Part shown: positions 7,116-15,087 of the stretch, in pieces
How positions within the stretch are numbered: position 1 is the first letter of the stretch
How the letters are laid out: each line of letters opens with the position of its first letter
Assembly (NCBI RefSeq): GCF_965118635.1
Contig: NZ_CBCPHV010000009.1
Coordinates: forward strand, 1 to 64,000
DNA length: 64,000 nt
Direction of reading: 5' to 3'
From: Empedobacter brevis_A
GTDB taxonomy: Bacteria > Bacteroidota > Bacteroidia > Flavobacteriales > Weeksellaceae
Program-made: the position numbers and the translations under genes
Notes under the pieces: generated by a model
What the model was told of the DNA's origin: nothing
Databases searched by the model: none
What the model saw: the letters and a program-made list of their open reading frames with translations, nothing else

Positions 7116-8138
7116 ATGAATGGACTACAGAAATTTTTAATCATCTGTTCAGGGAGTAGTCTTGAACTCTTGAAAAAAACACCAACAGATATCAATAAGC
7201 ATGTCGGTATTGGCGGTGTCATATTATTTACAGGAATTTTGGCAGCTTTGTCTGCTGGCTATGCATTGAATACTGTTTTTGATAATATATATGCAGCAAC
7301 TGCTTTTGGGCTTTTGTGGGGATTGATGATTTTTAATCTCGATCGTTATATTGTTACATCAATGAAAAAGTCAGGTGGATTTTTTCGTCAGTTTTTTGTG
7401 GCTTTACCACGTATTTTGGTTGCAATTCTATTGGGAATTGTAATTTCTAAACCATTAGAATTAAAAATATTTGAGAAAGAAATCAATAAGCAATTAAATA
7501 TTATTGTCAATAGAAATAAAGCAGAATTGCAAAAAGGAATTGATGCGCGTTATGCAGAATTAGGAACACCCTTTTCGAATGAACGTAAAGAGATTTATGC
7601 TCAAATTGATCAATTAAGAGCTGAGTATAATTCTGCTTCTACAGAATTGGAAAAAGAAGTTGTAGGAACACAAACGGAAACAACAACTGGGAAAGAAGGT
7701 TATGGACCAAATGCTAAACGAAAAGCTGAATTGAAAAAACAAAAAGCTGCAGAAATCGAAACCTATATTCAACAATCTACACCGCGTTTAGTAGAAATCA
7801 ATAAAGAATTAGATCGACTGAATATTGCCAAAGAGAAAGAAATTGAAGCTGCTAAACCGACAGAAGAAAATTACAATGGTTTTGCTGCGCGAATGCAAGC
7901 ATTAGATGAATTGTCGGTTAATAATCCAATTTTAGGAACAGCTGCTATTTTTATAGCTCTTGTGTTTGTCTCCTTAGAAACAGCGCCAGTTTTGGTGAAA
8001 TTAATTGCGCCAAAAGGCCCTTATGACTTTCTTTTAGAGAAACATGAACATTCATTCAAGGTTTTTAGTAAAGAATCCATTCAGATTATGGATATCAAAG
8101 CCGAAAAACGAATAAAAAATGAGTTAGAAAAAACATAA
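7116..8138 (+). CDS. DUF4407 family membrane protein
   Basis: 340 residues. Hydrophobic helices lie near 30-50, 58-78 and 88-112; a long charged coiled-coil-like stretch follows (about 115-255, rich in E/K/Q), then a fourth helix near 272-292. The conserved opening FLIICSGSSLELLKKTPTDINKHVGIGG is family-typical at the expected distance from the start, which supports the ATG at 7116. Function is unknown for the family. It stands alone between its own promoter and terminator. Confidence 0.85.
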   Translation: MNGLQKFLIICSGSSLELLKKTPTDINKHVGIGGVILFTGILAALSAGYALNTVFDNIYAATAFGLLWGLMIFNLDRYIVTSMKKSGGFFRQFFVALPRILVAILLGIVISKPLELKIFEKEINKQLNIIVNRNKAELQKGIDARYAELGTPFSNERKEIYAQIDQLRAEYNSASTELEKEVVGTQTETTTGKEGYGPNAKRKAELKKQKAAEIETYIQQSTPRLVEINKELDRLNIAKEKEIEAAKPTEENYNGFAARMQALDELSVNNPILGTAAIFIALVFVSLETAPVLVKLIAPKGPYDFLLEKHEHSFKVFSKESIQIMDIKAEKRIKNELEKT

Positions 8139-8144
8139 ATAATT

Positions 8145-8177
8145 AAAAAAGTAACTTCTGTTTGAAGTTACTTTTTT
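8145..8177 (+). terminator. Terminator of the DUF4407 gene
   Basis: Perfect 14-bp arms AAAAAAGTAACTTC (8145-8158) and GAAGTTACTTTTTT (8164-8177). Its T run merges into the promoter box of the next gene. Confidence 0.85.
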
Positions 8178-8184
8178 AATTTTG
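8177..8184 (+). promoter_or_regulatory. Promoter -7 box for the gene at 8193
   Basis: TAATTTTG fits TAnnTTTG and ends eight bases before the ATG, so the 5' leader would be only a few bases. The first T is shared with the preceding terminator. Confidence 0.5.
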
Positions 8185-8192
8185 TACAAGAT

Positions 8193-8621
8193 ATGGAAAC
8201 TTATAAAATAGAAATTTACGGAGAAGACGAAAACCAAATTCAACGAATGGAAGAGGTGATCGCTCCTATAAAAGATATTCAGAATTATTTTTGGAAAATT
8301 CTTTGGATTGATGGCGAAAGCGAAACAGATGAATATTCTGTTTTCGAGTTGCAAGAAGTTATTGATCAACAAGACGGAATTTTTGTAGAATATGATCAAT
8401 TGGAAAGTTTATGTTACAAAATGGAAACTGTAACAGAAGCATTGATTATTGGAGATAGAAAAGAAAATAATTTGCATGTAAATATTGAGGATGAAAATTT
8501 ATATGATAACGAAGTTGTCCTTGAATTAGTGAAAGATTCGCATTGGCAAATTTTGACTTCGGATCTTAATATTGTTGATACATTCAAAGTTTTCTTTCCG
8601 AATAGTAAAATTATTGATTAA
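8193..8621 (+). CDS. Hypothetical acidic cytosolic protein
   Basis: 142 residues, strongly acidic, with no signal peptide or helix long enough to span a membrane. I do not recognise a family. The segment YKIEIYGEDENQIQRMEEVI at the start suggests a ferredoxin-like beta-alpha unit, and repeated ED/ES patches dominate. It has its own promoter and shares a bidirectional terminator with folP. Codon use matches its neighbours and the start has a well-placed promoter, so it is likely a real gene of unknown role. Confidence 0.7.
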   Translation: METYKIEIYGEDENQIQRMEEVIAPIKDIQNYFWKILWIDGESETDEYSVFELQEVIDQQDGIFVEYDQLESLCYKMETVTEALIIGDRKENNLHVNIEDENLYDNEVVLELVKDSHWQILTSDLNIVDTFKVFFPNSKIID

Positions 8622-8626
8622 AAATA

Positions 8627-8649
8627 AAAGCCACTTTTTTAGTGGCTTT
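8627..8649. terminator. Bidirectional terminator between the 8193 gene and folP
   Basis: Arms AAAGCCACT (8627-8635) and AGTGGCTTT (8641-8649) with T-rich sequence on both strands, between convergent stop codons. Confidence 0.85.
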
Positions 8650-8654
8650 CTTAT

Positions 8655-9482
8655 TTATTTTTGATTCAATTTATGAAAAATTTCTAACGTTTCTTTTGCT
8701 TCTTTTACATCGTGAACACGCAATATTTTTGCACCTTTTTGCAATGCAACCATATTTAGAACAGAAGTTCCATTTAAAGCTTCTTTTGGAGTTGTTCCAA
8801 ATAAATTATAAATCATAGATTTTCTCGAAACTCCAACCAATAAAGGATAATTTTCAAATCCTAAAACATCCATTTTACTGAATAATTCATAATTATGATC
8901 TAACGTTTTAGCAAAACCAAACCCAGGATCTAAAATAATATCATTCACTTTTGCAGCTTTCAATTGAGCAATTTTCTCTGAAAAATATTCATTTACTTCT
9001 AACGTAATATCGGTATATTCAGGATTGTTTTGCATTGTTTGCGGCGTTCCTTTCATGTGCATTAAAATGTACGGAACTCGAAGTTCTTTAATGGCATCAA
9101 ACATATTTTTGTCCAATTCCCAACCTGAAACATCATTTATAATAGAAGCGCCTGCATTTATAGCTTCGCGGGCAACATTTCCACGAAATGTATCAATCGA
9201 AATGATTAGTTCAGGATATTCAGCAATAATTTTTTCGATAATTGGCGCAGTTCTGTCAATTTCTTCTTGTTCCGAAATATTTTCAGCTCCAGGTTTTGTC
9301 GAATAACCACCAATGTCAATTATATCGGCACCTTCGGACAAATGTTTTTCGACTTTTTCTAAAATCAAATTGATTGATTGATTACTTCCGCCATCATAAA
9401 ATGAGTTTGGCGTTGTATTCAAAATTCCCATAATTTTAGGTTCGTTCAAATCAATCAAACGACCATTACAATTAATTGTCAT
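8655..9482 (-). CDS. folP: Dihydropteroate synthase
   Basis: 275 residues, normal length. The TIM-barrel motifs are intact: MGILNTTPNSFYDGG near the start, DIIDIGGYSTKPGAE, IDTFRG, NDVSGW, the DPGFGFAKT pterin-binding strand and VGVSRKSMI near the C-terminus. It condenses 6-hydroxymethyl-dihydropterin diphosphate with p-aminobenzoate in folate synthesis and is the sulfonamide target. It diverges from the DUF1599-DoxX-permease run at 9536. Confidence 0.95.
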   Translation of the reverse strand: MTINCNGRLIDLNEPKIMGILNTTPNSFYDGGSNQSINLILEKVEKHLSEGADIIDIGGYSTKPGAENISEQEEIDRTAPIIEKIIAEYPELIISIDTFRGNVAREAINAGASIINDVSGWELDKNMFDAIKELRVPYILMHMKGTPQTMQNNPEYTDITLEVNEYFSEKIAQLKAAKVNDIILDPGFGFAKTLDHNYELFSKMDVLGFENYPLLVGVSRKSMIYNLFGTTPKEALNGTSVLNMVALQKGAKILRVHDVKEAKETLEIFHKLNQK

Positions 9483-9511
9483 ATCTTAGAAGTTCTTTAA
9501 GCAATTTCAAT

Positions 9512-9519
9512 TATTTTTG
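9512..9519 (+). promoter_or_regulatory. Promoter -7 box for the DUF1599 operon
   Basis: TATTTTTG matches TAnnTTTG, 16 bases before the ATG at 9536, giving a leader of about ten bases. Confidence 0.55.
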
Positions 9520-9535
9520 AAATCGAAACGAAATT

Positions 9536-10084
9536 ATGAAAAATACCTCAATTCAATTTAAAGAAATCATCTCAGTTTGTCGAGATTTATATACAAAAAA
9601 GTTACAAGATTATGGTCCGGCTTGGCGTGTACTGCGTTTGCCATCTTTGACAGATCAAATTTTTATAAAAGTAAATCGCATTCGTACTTTGCAAGAAGCT
9701 ACGGAAAGATTGGTGGATGAAGACGAGGAAGGAGAATTTATTGCAATTGTTAATTATTCGATCATGGCATTGATTCAATTGGAACTTGGTTTTGTAGATC
9801 AACCTGATTTGACAGATGAACAAGCAATTGAGTTTTATGATAAATATGCTACAATAGCGCACGATTTGATGATGAAAAAAAATCATGATTATGGTGAAGC
9901 TTGGCGCGATATGCGTGTTAGCTCGATTACAGATTTGATTTATCAGAAAGTTTTACGAACAAAAAGTATAGAAGATAACAAAGGAAAAACGATTGTATCA
10001 GAAGGTTTGGATGCAAATTATTTGGATATGATTAATTATTCGATTTTCGCAATGATTTTAATTAACGAACAAAAAACATCATGA
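9536..10084 (+). CDS. DUF1599 (Nmad1-type) domain protein, internally duplicated
   Basis: 182 residues made of two related halves: DLYTKKLQDYGPAWRVLRLPS (about 17-37) with NYSIMALIQLELG, and DLMMKKNHDYGEAWRDMRVSS (about 110-130) with NYSIFAMILI. Each half has the K-x-x-DYG-AWR signature. The family is also called nucleotide modification associated domain 1; its biochemistry is not settled. Its stop overlaps the start of the next gene (ATGA), so the two are translationally coupled. From memory the order folP, DUF1599, DoxX, permease, tpiA is conserved in Flavobacteriia. Confidence 0.88.
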   Translation: MKNTSIQFKEIISVCRDLYTKKLQDYGPAWRVLRLPSLTDQIFIKVNRIRTLQEATERLVDEDEEGEFIAIVNYSIMALIQLELGFVDQPDLTDEQAIEFYDKYATIAHDLMMKKNHDYGEAWRDMRVSSITDLIYQKVLRTKSIEDNKGKTIVSEGLDANYLDMINYSIFAMILINEQKTS

Positions 10085-11205
10085 AATATCTTGTACAATT
10101 TTCCAGAATTATAGTAGGAATAATTTTCATTATTTCTGGATTTGTAAAAAATGTAGATCCAATAGGATTAAGTTTCAAATTAGAAGAATATTTTTCGCCA
10201 ACAGTTTTAAACATTCCATTTTTAGAAAGTTTAAGTTTGCCTTTGGCTACATTTTTCTCACTTTTTGAAATCGTTTTAGGAGTTTTATTATTACTTGGCG
10301 TTTGGAGAAGATTTACGACAATTGCTTTATTGTTAACAATTATTTTCTTTACGTTCTTAACATTCTATTCAGCTTATTTCAACAAAGTAACCGATTGTGG
10401 ATGTTTCGGAGATGCGCTAAAATTAGAACCTTGGACTTCATTTTACAAAGATGTTGTGTTATTGATATTGATTATTATTTTAGTCATTGGTCAAAAATAT
10501 ATCAAACCATTATTTGTAGAAAAAGCAAATTATGCAATCAATATTATTACAATTTTAGGTTCTGCAATTATTGCTTATATTGGAATTTATCATTTGCCAA
10601 TTATCGACTTTAGACCATATGCTGTTGGTAAAAACTTGATAGAAGGAATGAAATCACCACAAGAATTAGGATTAAAACCAACAACATACAAAACTATTTA
10701 TACGATGAAAAATAGTGTTGATGGAAAAGTAATTGAAATTGACGATAATCAATATGTTTCAGATGATAAATGGTACAAACATGGAACACCTTGGGTAATT
10801 GAAGCTGATAAAACGCGTACAATTGTGGAGAAAAAAGGTTATGAACCACCGATTCATGATTTTAATTTTGATTGTAATGGAGTTGATAAAACTTCTGAAA
10901 TTTTAAACGCTCCAAAAGCAATTGTTTTTGTGATTCCTTTTGTTGAAAAAGTTAATAAAGAACAAATTGCAAAATTGAATGTTTTAGGAAAAGAAGCATC
11001 TAAATATAAAGGCTATAAAGTTGTAACAGTTTCCAATAATCCTATTCAAGGATTAGAACTTGAAAATTGTTTTATGGATCAAACAACGATGAAAACGATT
11101 ATCAGATCAAATCCAGGTGTGATGATTTTAGAAAAAGGAACAGTAAAAGCGAAATTTCATTACAATGATTTTCCATCTCTTGATCAATTAGAAGAATTAT
11201 TTTAA
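10081..11205 (+). CDS. DoxX-type membrane protein of the BT_3928 family
   Basis: 374 residues. The N-terminal ~165 residues hold DoxX-like helices, with the motif DCGCFGDALKL between the third and fourth. The C-terminal ~140 residues look like a degenerate thioredoxin fold (FDCNGVDKTSEIL, AIVFVIPFVEKVNKEQ, VVTVSNNP) without a CxxC active site. The combination suggests a role in membrane redox or quinone-linked chemistry, but the family is uncharacterised. It is coupled to the DUF1599 gene upstream; the permease starts three bases downstream. Confidence 0.85.
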   Translation: MKYLVQFSRIIVGIIFIISGFVKNVDPIGLSFKLEEYFSPTVLNIPFLESLSLPLATFFSLFEIVLGVLLLLGVWRRFTTIALLLTIIFFTFLTFYSAYFNKVTDCGCFGDALKLEPWTSFYKDVVLLILIIILVIGQKYIKPLFVEKANYAINIITILGSAIIAYIGIYHLPIIDFRPYAVGKNLIEGMKSPQELGLKPTTYKTIYTMKNSVDGKVIEIDDNQYVSDDKWYKHGTPWVIEADKTRTIVEKKGYEPPIHDFNFDCNGVDKTSEILNAPKAIVFVIPFVEKVNKEQIAKLNVLGKEASKYKGYKVVTVSNNPIQGLELENCFMDQTTMKTIIRSNPGVMILEKGTVKAKFHYNDFPSLDQLEELF

Positions 11206-11208
11206 AAA

Positions 11209-12291
11209 GTGATTAATTATATTTTAAACAAAATTTTCTACGGATTTCTAACACTTTTTGGTGTAGTAACTGTTGTATTTCTATTGTTTTCAGTTCTTCC
11301 AGGAGATCCTGCACGAATGATGTTAGATCAGAAAGAAGATCCAGAACAATTGGCTCAAATTAGAAAAAACTTAGGTTTAGATCAACCTTTGTGGAAACAA
11401 TATGCTTTTTATATAAATGATTTATCGCCAATTTCATTTCATAATATTGATGAAAAAAATACAACTTATACTTCATTAAGCTCGAATAAATACACGTATA
11501 CAAAATTGTTGAATTTCGGAACAAATGAAATGGTTCTGAAAGCGCCTTACTTGCGAGAATCATTTCAAAAACAAGGAAAAAGTGTAAGTACAATTATCGG
11601 TGAAACTTTGCCAAATACAATGGTTTTAGCTATTTCAGCAATTATTATTGCAACTTTAATTGGAGTTGCATTGGGAATTGTTTCTGCTTTATTGAAAGAT
11701 ACTTGGGTAGACAGAGTTTTATTAGTTGTTACAAGTTTTGGTATGAGTATTCCATCTTTCTTTTCGGCGATTATTATCGCGTATATTTTTGCCTTTTTGT
11801 TACATAATGTTACGGGACTTAATATGATTGGAAGTCTGTACGAAGTAGATGATTTGGGCGAAGGAAAACATTTGGTATTGAAAAATTTAATTCTTCCAGC
11901 AATTACATTAGGATCTCGTCCATTAGCTGTTTTTACACAATTAACTCGAAATTCTTTGTTAGAAGTTTTGAACCAAGATTATATTCGAACAGCTTTTGCA
12001 AAAGGACTTTCAAGAAAAACAGTCATTACAAAACATGCCTTACGAAATGCAATGAATCCTGTTGTAACAGCAATTTCTGGTTGGTTTGCATCTATGTTAG
12101 CAGGTTCTGTTTTTGTGGAATTTGTTTTTGGTTGGAATGGTTTAGGAAAAGAAATCGTAAATGCATTGAACACTTTAGATCTACCAATCGTAATGGGAGC
12201 AGTTTTGGTAATTGCTGTAATGTTCATCATTATAAATATTTTAGTAGATATTCTTTACGGAATTTTAGATCCGCGCGTTCGCATAAAATAA
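11209..12291 (+). CDS. ABC transporter permease, oligopeptide/dipeptide (DppB/OppB) type
   Basis: 360 residues from a GTG start three bases after the preceding stop. Features are the N-terminal helix with LFSVLPGDPARMMLDQ, a periplasmic segment, then the BPD_transp_1 domain (about 125-355) with the EAA-type loop NSLLEVLNQDYIRTAFAKGLSRKTV and the end DILYGILDPRVRIK. Such permeases normally pair with a DppC-like permease, an ATPase and a binding protein; none is encoded here, so its partners must lie elsewhere or it works in an unusual way. Confidence 0.9.
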   Translation: MINYILNKIFYGFLTLFGVVTVVFLLFSVLPGDPARMMLDQKEDPEQLAQIRKNLGLDQPLWKQYAFYINDLSPISFHNIDEKNTTYTSLSSNKYTYTKLLNFGTNEMVLKAPYLRESFQKQGKSVSTIIGETLPNTMVLAISAIIIATLIGVALGIVSALLKDTWVDRVLLVVTSFGMSIPSFFSAIIIAYIFAFLLHNVTGLNMIGSLYEVDDLGEGKHLVLKNLILPAITLGSRPLAVFTQLTRNSLLEVLNQDYIRTAFAKGLSRKTVITKHALRNAMNPVVTAISGWFASMLAGSVFVEFVFGWNGLGKEIVNALNTLDLPIVMGAVLVIAVMFIIINILVDILYGILDPRVRIK

Positions 12292-12368
12292 ATCAGTTAT
12301 AAATTCGCGATAAATAATTATCTTGCAATAAATATTAAAACAAAAAATCAAATAAAATATACATTTTT

Positions 12369-13127
12369 ATGCGTGATAAAATAATAGCAGGAAACTGGAA
12401 AATGAACTTAAACTTTGAAGAGGCAATTCATTTAGCAACTAATCTTAATGCTTGGGTAGCAGACAATCAACCAATTGCACAAGTTATTATTGCGCCTTCT
12501 TCTATTTATTTGCAAACATTATTAGAAACTGTTGATGAACAATATGTGAAAGTTTCTTCTCAAGATATTTCGGCTCACGAAAAAGGAGCATATACAGGAG
12601 ATATTTCAGCAGAACAATTAGATAGTATCGGATTAGATTTCGCTATAATTGGACATTCTGAACGTAGAGAATATCAAGGAGAAACTGATACTATTATTGC
12701 TCAAAAATTAAAGCAAGCTTTCAAACATCAAATTAATCCAATTCTTTGTGTTGGAGAAAAATTGGAAGAGCGCGAAGCAAATGATCATTTTCAAGTCGTA
12801 AAAAATCAATTAATGAGTGCATTAGTTGAACAAAAACCAGAAGATCTTTCTCGTTTAATTATTGCTTACGAACCAGTTTGGGCAATTGGAACAGGAAAAA
12901 CAGCTACACCAGAACAAGCACAAGAAATTCATGCCTTTATTCGTCAAATTCTGAATGATGAATTTGGAGTAGAAGTAGCGAATGATACAAGTATTTTGTA
13001 TGGAGGAAGCGTAAATGCTCAAAATGCAAATGAAATTTTTGCTCAACCAGATATCGATGGTGGTCTTGTTGGTGGTGCTTCATTAAAATATGATGATTTC
13101 GTGCATATCATTACAGCATGTAAATAA
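12369..13127 (+). CDS. tpiA: Triosephosphate isomerase
   Basis: 252 residues, normal length. AGNWKMN at 7-13 includes catalytic Lys11, GHSERR at 95-100 includes His96, and the active-site Glu168 is in AYEPVWAIGTGKTA with the mobile loop. It interconverts dihydroxyacetone phosphate and glyceraldehyde 3-phosphate in glycolysis. It follows the permease after 77 bases and ends in a strong terminator. Confidence 0.97.
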   Translation: MRDKIIAGNWKMNLNFEEAIHLATNLNAWVADNQPIAQVIIAPSSIYLQTLLETVDEQYVKVSSQDISAHEKGAYTGDISAEQLDSIGLDFAIIGHSERREYQGETDTIIAQKLKQAFKHQINPILCVGEKLEEREANDHFQVVKNQLMSALVEQKPEDLSRLIIAYEPVWAIGTGKTATPEQAQEIHAFIRQILNDEFGVEVANDTSILYGGSVNAQNANEIFAQPDIDGGLVGGASLKYDDFVHIITACK

Positions 13128-13146
13128 TTCAAATTATAAAATAGTC

Positions 13147-13175
13147 AAAAAGCTCAACATTGTTGAGCTTTTTTT
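13147..13175 (+). terminator. Terminator of tpiA
   Basis: Arms AAAAAGCTCAAC/GTTGAGCTTTTT around the loop ATT (13147-13173), ending in T residues. Confidence 0.88.
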
Positions 13176-13346
13176 ATGTTCAATATTTTCATCAACAATG
13201 TTCAACATTCTAGTTCTTCACTCAAACTTGATATAAATAACTCTTCTATTAAGAAAATTATAACATTTATTAGGATTAATTAAGATTTTTCGGAACGGTG
13301 TCTGCAAAAATTTATAAATATATACAAACAGAAAAAACACATTATT

Positions 13347-13967
13347 ATGAAAAAATTAATGCAAGTATTAGGAGTCGCAGCAATAGGATTAGTTTCTTTC
13401 TCTTTTAGTACAAAAAATGAAGCTCCAATAACAAAATCTCAATACAATGTAAATATTGTTGATGAAGCTCCAAAAGTTGTTATTCTCGATATTGTAGATA
13501 ATATCGCAGCACCTTCAGAAACTAATATTGCAACAGAATTTAAATCTAAAGTTGAAGCTTTAAATAAAGAAAACGTTCAAGTACTTTTATGGAAAGATTT
13601 AACAAAAGGATTGAAAGAAGAAGAAAAAAAATCAATTATCGATAGTTTAAAACCAGAATTAATCATGACTTTAAGCTTTGATAAGTCGGATGATAACACA
13701 AATAAAGTTGCAGCTGTTGTTTCTAAACAGAATGTAGCTTTCGAAGATACATTCAAAGTTGCACGCGATTTAGCTGAAAATCTAAATTCAACTTCAGTTA
13801 AAAATGATGGAGTATATCAAAACGACTCAAATTATATTCAAGATAATTTGGCTCCTTCAATCTTTTTAAGTGTAAAAGTGAAAAATGAACCAACTTCAAA
13901 TGCTGAAATTATCAATAAACTTTCTAATTTCATCGAAACAGTTCAAGTTAATGAGCAAGAATTGTAA
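13347..13967 (+). CDS. Exported protein, possibly a degenerate amidase_3 fold
   Basis: 206 residues with a signal peptide (MKKLMQVLGVAAIGLVSFSF, then polar sequence). The spacing of VVILDIVDN, a following Glu (SETNIATEFKSKVEALNKEN), VQVLLWKDL, SLKPELIMTLSFDKS and the C-terminal strand and helix resembles N-acetylmuramoyl-L-alanine amidases, but the HG of the PGHGG zinc motif and the SIH histidine are replaced. If the fold is right, it is probably catalytically dead or acts in binding. The resemblance is my own reading and needs a profile comparison. Single gene with no clear promoter box. Confidence 0.55.
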   Translation: MKKLMQVLGVAAIGLVSFSFSTKNEAPITKSQYNVNIVDEAPKVVILDIVDNIAAPSETNIATEFKSKVEALNKENVQVLLWKDLTKGLKEEEKKSIIDSLKPELIMTLSFDKSDDNTNKVAAVVSKQNVAFEDTFKVARDLAENLNSTSVKNDGVYQNDSNYIQDNLAPSIFLSVKVKNEPTSNAEIINKLSNFIETVQVNEQEL

Positions 13968-14057
13968 AATTCACAACAAGAATTTATAAATATTCATTTT
14001 GCAAATTCAGCAATAAATAATAGAATAATTTTTTGAATATTACATTTTTATTAATGG

Positions 14058-14094
14058 AAAAAAGTAACATTTTATAAGGAAATGTTACTTTTTT
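14058..14094 (+). terminator. Terminator after the exported protein gene
   Basis: Perfect 15-bp arms AAAAAAGTAACATTT (14058-14072) and AAATGTTACTTTTTT (14080-14094). It is about 90 bases past the stop. Confidence 0.82.
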
Positions 14095-14116
14095 TTGTTT
14101 TTAATTGTAGATGACT

Positions 14117-14124
14117 TAAGTTTG
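14117..14124 (+). promoter_or_regulatory. Promoter -7 box for the WYL regulator
   Basis: TAAGTTTG, an exact TAnnTTTG match 19 bases before the ATG at 14144. Confidence 0.6.
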
Positions 14125-14143
14125 TTCAAACACTTACAACTCA

Positions 14144-15058
14144 ATGTCAAAACAAGGTTATATTGCGCGTTATTTCAATATTGTTCGTAAATTATCACAA
14201 CAAAAGTATTGTTCTTATGAAGATTTAGAACGTTTTTTGGAACGAGAATTTGAGATGTTACAACTTCAAGATGATACATTAGAATTTAATTTTTCGAAAA
14301 GAACATTGCAGCGCGATATACGAGAAATTAGAACTATTTTGGGAATCGACATTATGTACAGTCGCAGTCAGCGCGGATATTATATTATTCAAGATAATTA
14401 TAGCGATGATTTATTTCTGAAAACTTTAGAAGAAATCAATAGTTTTTCTGCTTTAAAATTGACGAATTCATTGGATTCTATTGTCTATTTAGAAAAAAGA
14501 AAACCAAAAAGAGCTGAGTTTTTACCAGATATTATTCAAGCAATTCAGAAGAAAAAGAAAATAGAATTTCATTATCAAAAGTTTGGAGAGGAAAAAGAAA
14601 CAGTTCGTAAAGTTTCGCCAATTGCGATAAGAGAACACAATAACCGTTGGTATTTAATTGCTGATGATAAAGGAATTATCAAAAATTTTGGTTTGGAACG
14701 AATGAATAAAGTTTCGATTCATCGCGAAAGAATTGATGATAATATTGAGTTTAATTACGATGATAAGTATAAATATTCATACGGAATTATTGTTCCAACT
14801 TCTGAAAAGCCAGAAAAAATAATCCTTTCTGTGACCAAAAAACAAGCAGCATATTTAGAATCTTTGCCTTTGCATGAATCGCAACAAATTTTAGGAACTA
14901 AAAATGATGAAGTTTTAATTGGTTTAGAATTATTTTTGACCGAAGATTTTATTAGCGAAATTCTTTCTCTCAGCCGAACAGTTACGATTATTGAACCCAA
15001 AAAACTGAAAGAAAAAGTAAAAACAATTTTACTAGAAACGTTAGAGAAATATAATTAA
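14144..15058 (+). CDS. WYL-domain transcriptional regulator
   Basis: 304 residues. An N-terminal winged-helix region (about 1-85, ending FSKRTLQRDIREIRTILGID) is followed by a WYL domain (about 135-210) with FHYQKFGEEKETVRKVSPIA and NNRWYLIADD. A C-terminal WCX-like extension (about 215-300) completes it. WYL regulators sense nucleic acids or nucleotides in several systems, often DNA damage or defence; no such partner is adjacent here. It converges on topB across a bidirectional terminator. Confidence 0.88.
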   Translation: MSKQGYIARYFNIVRKLSQQKYCSYEDLERFLEREFEMLQLQDDTLEFNFSKRTLQRDIREIRTILGIDIMYSRSQRGYYIIQDNYSDDLFLKTLEEINSFSALKLTNSLDSIVYLEKRKPKRAEFLPDIIQAIQKKKKIEFHYQKFGEEKETVRKVSPIAIREHNNRWYLIADDKGIIKNFGLERMNKVSIHRERIDDNIEFNYDDKYKYSYGIIVPTSEKPEKIILSVTKKQAAYLESLPLHESQQILGTKNDEVLIGLELFLTEDFISEILSLSRTVTIIEPKKLKEKVKTILLETLEKYN

Positions 15059-15086
15059 CGAGTTTCGAATTTCGAAACTCGTTTTT
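15058..15086. terminator. Bidirectional terminator between the WYL gene and topB
   Basis: Arms ACGAGTTTCG and CGAAACTCGT (15058-15082) with a four-base loop, followed by T residues on the plus strand. Confidence 0.85.
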
Positions 15087-15087
15087 C

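Noticed and set aside
9025..9306. Plus-strand frame inside folP
   Set aside because: Antisense shadow of a well-conserved enzyme gene.
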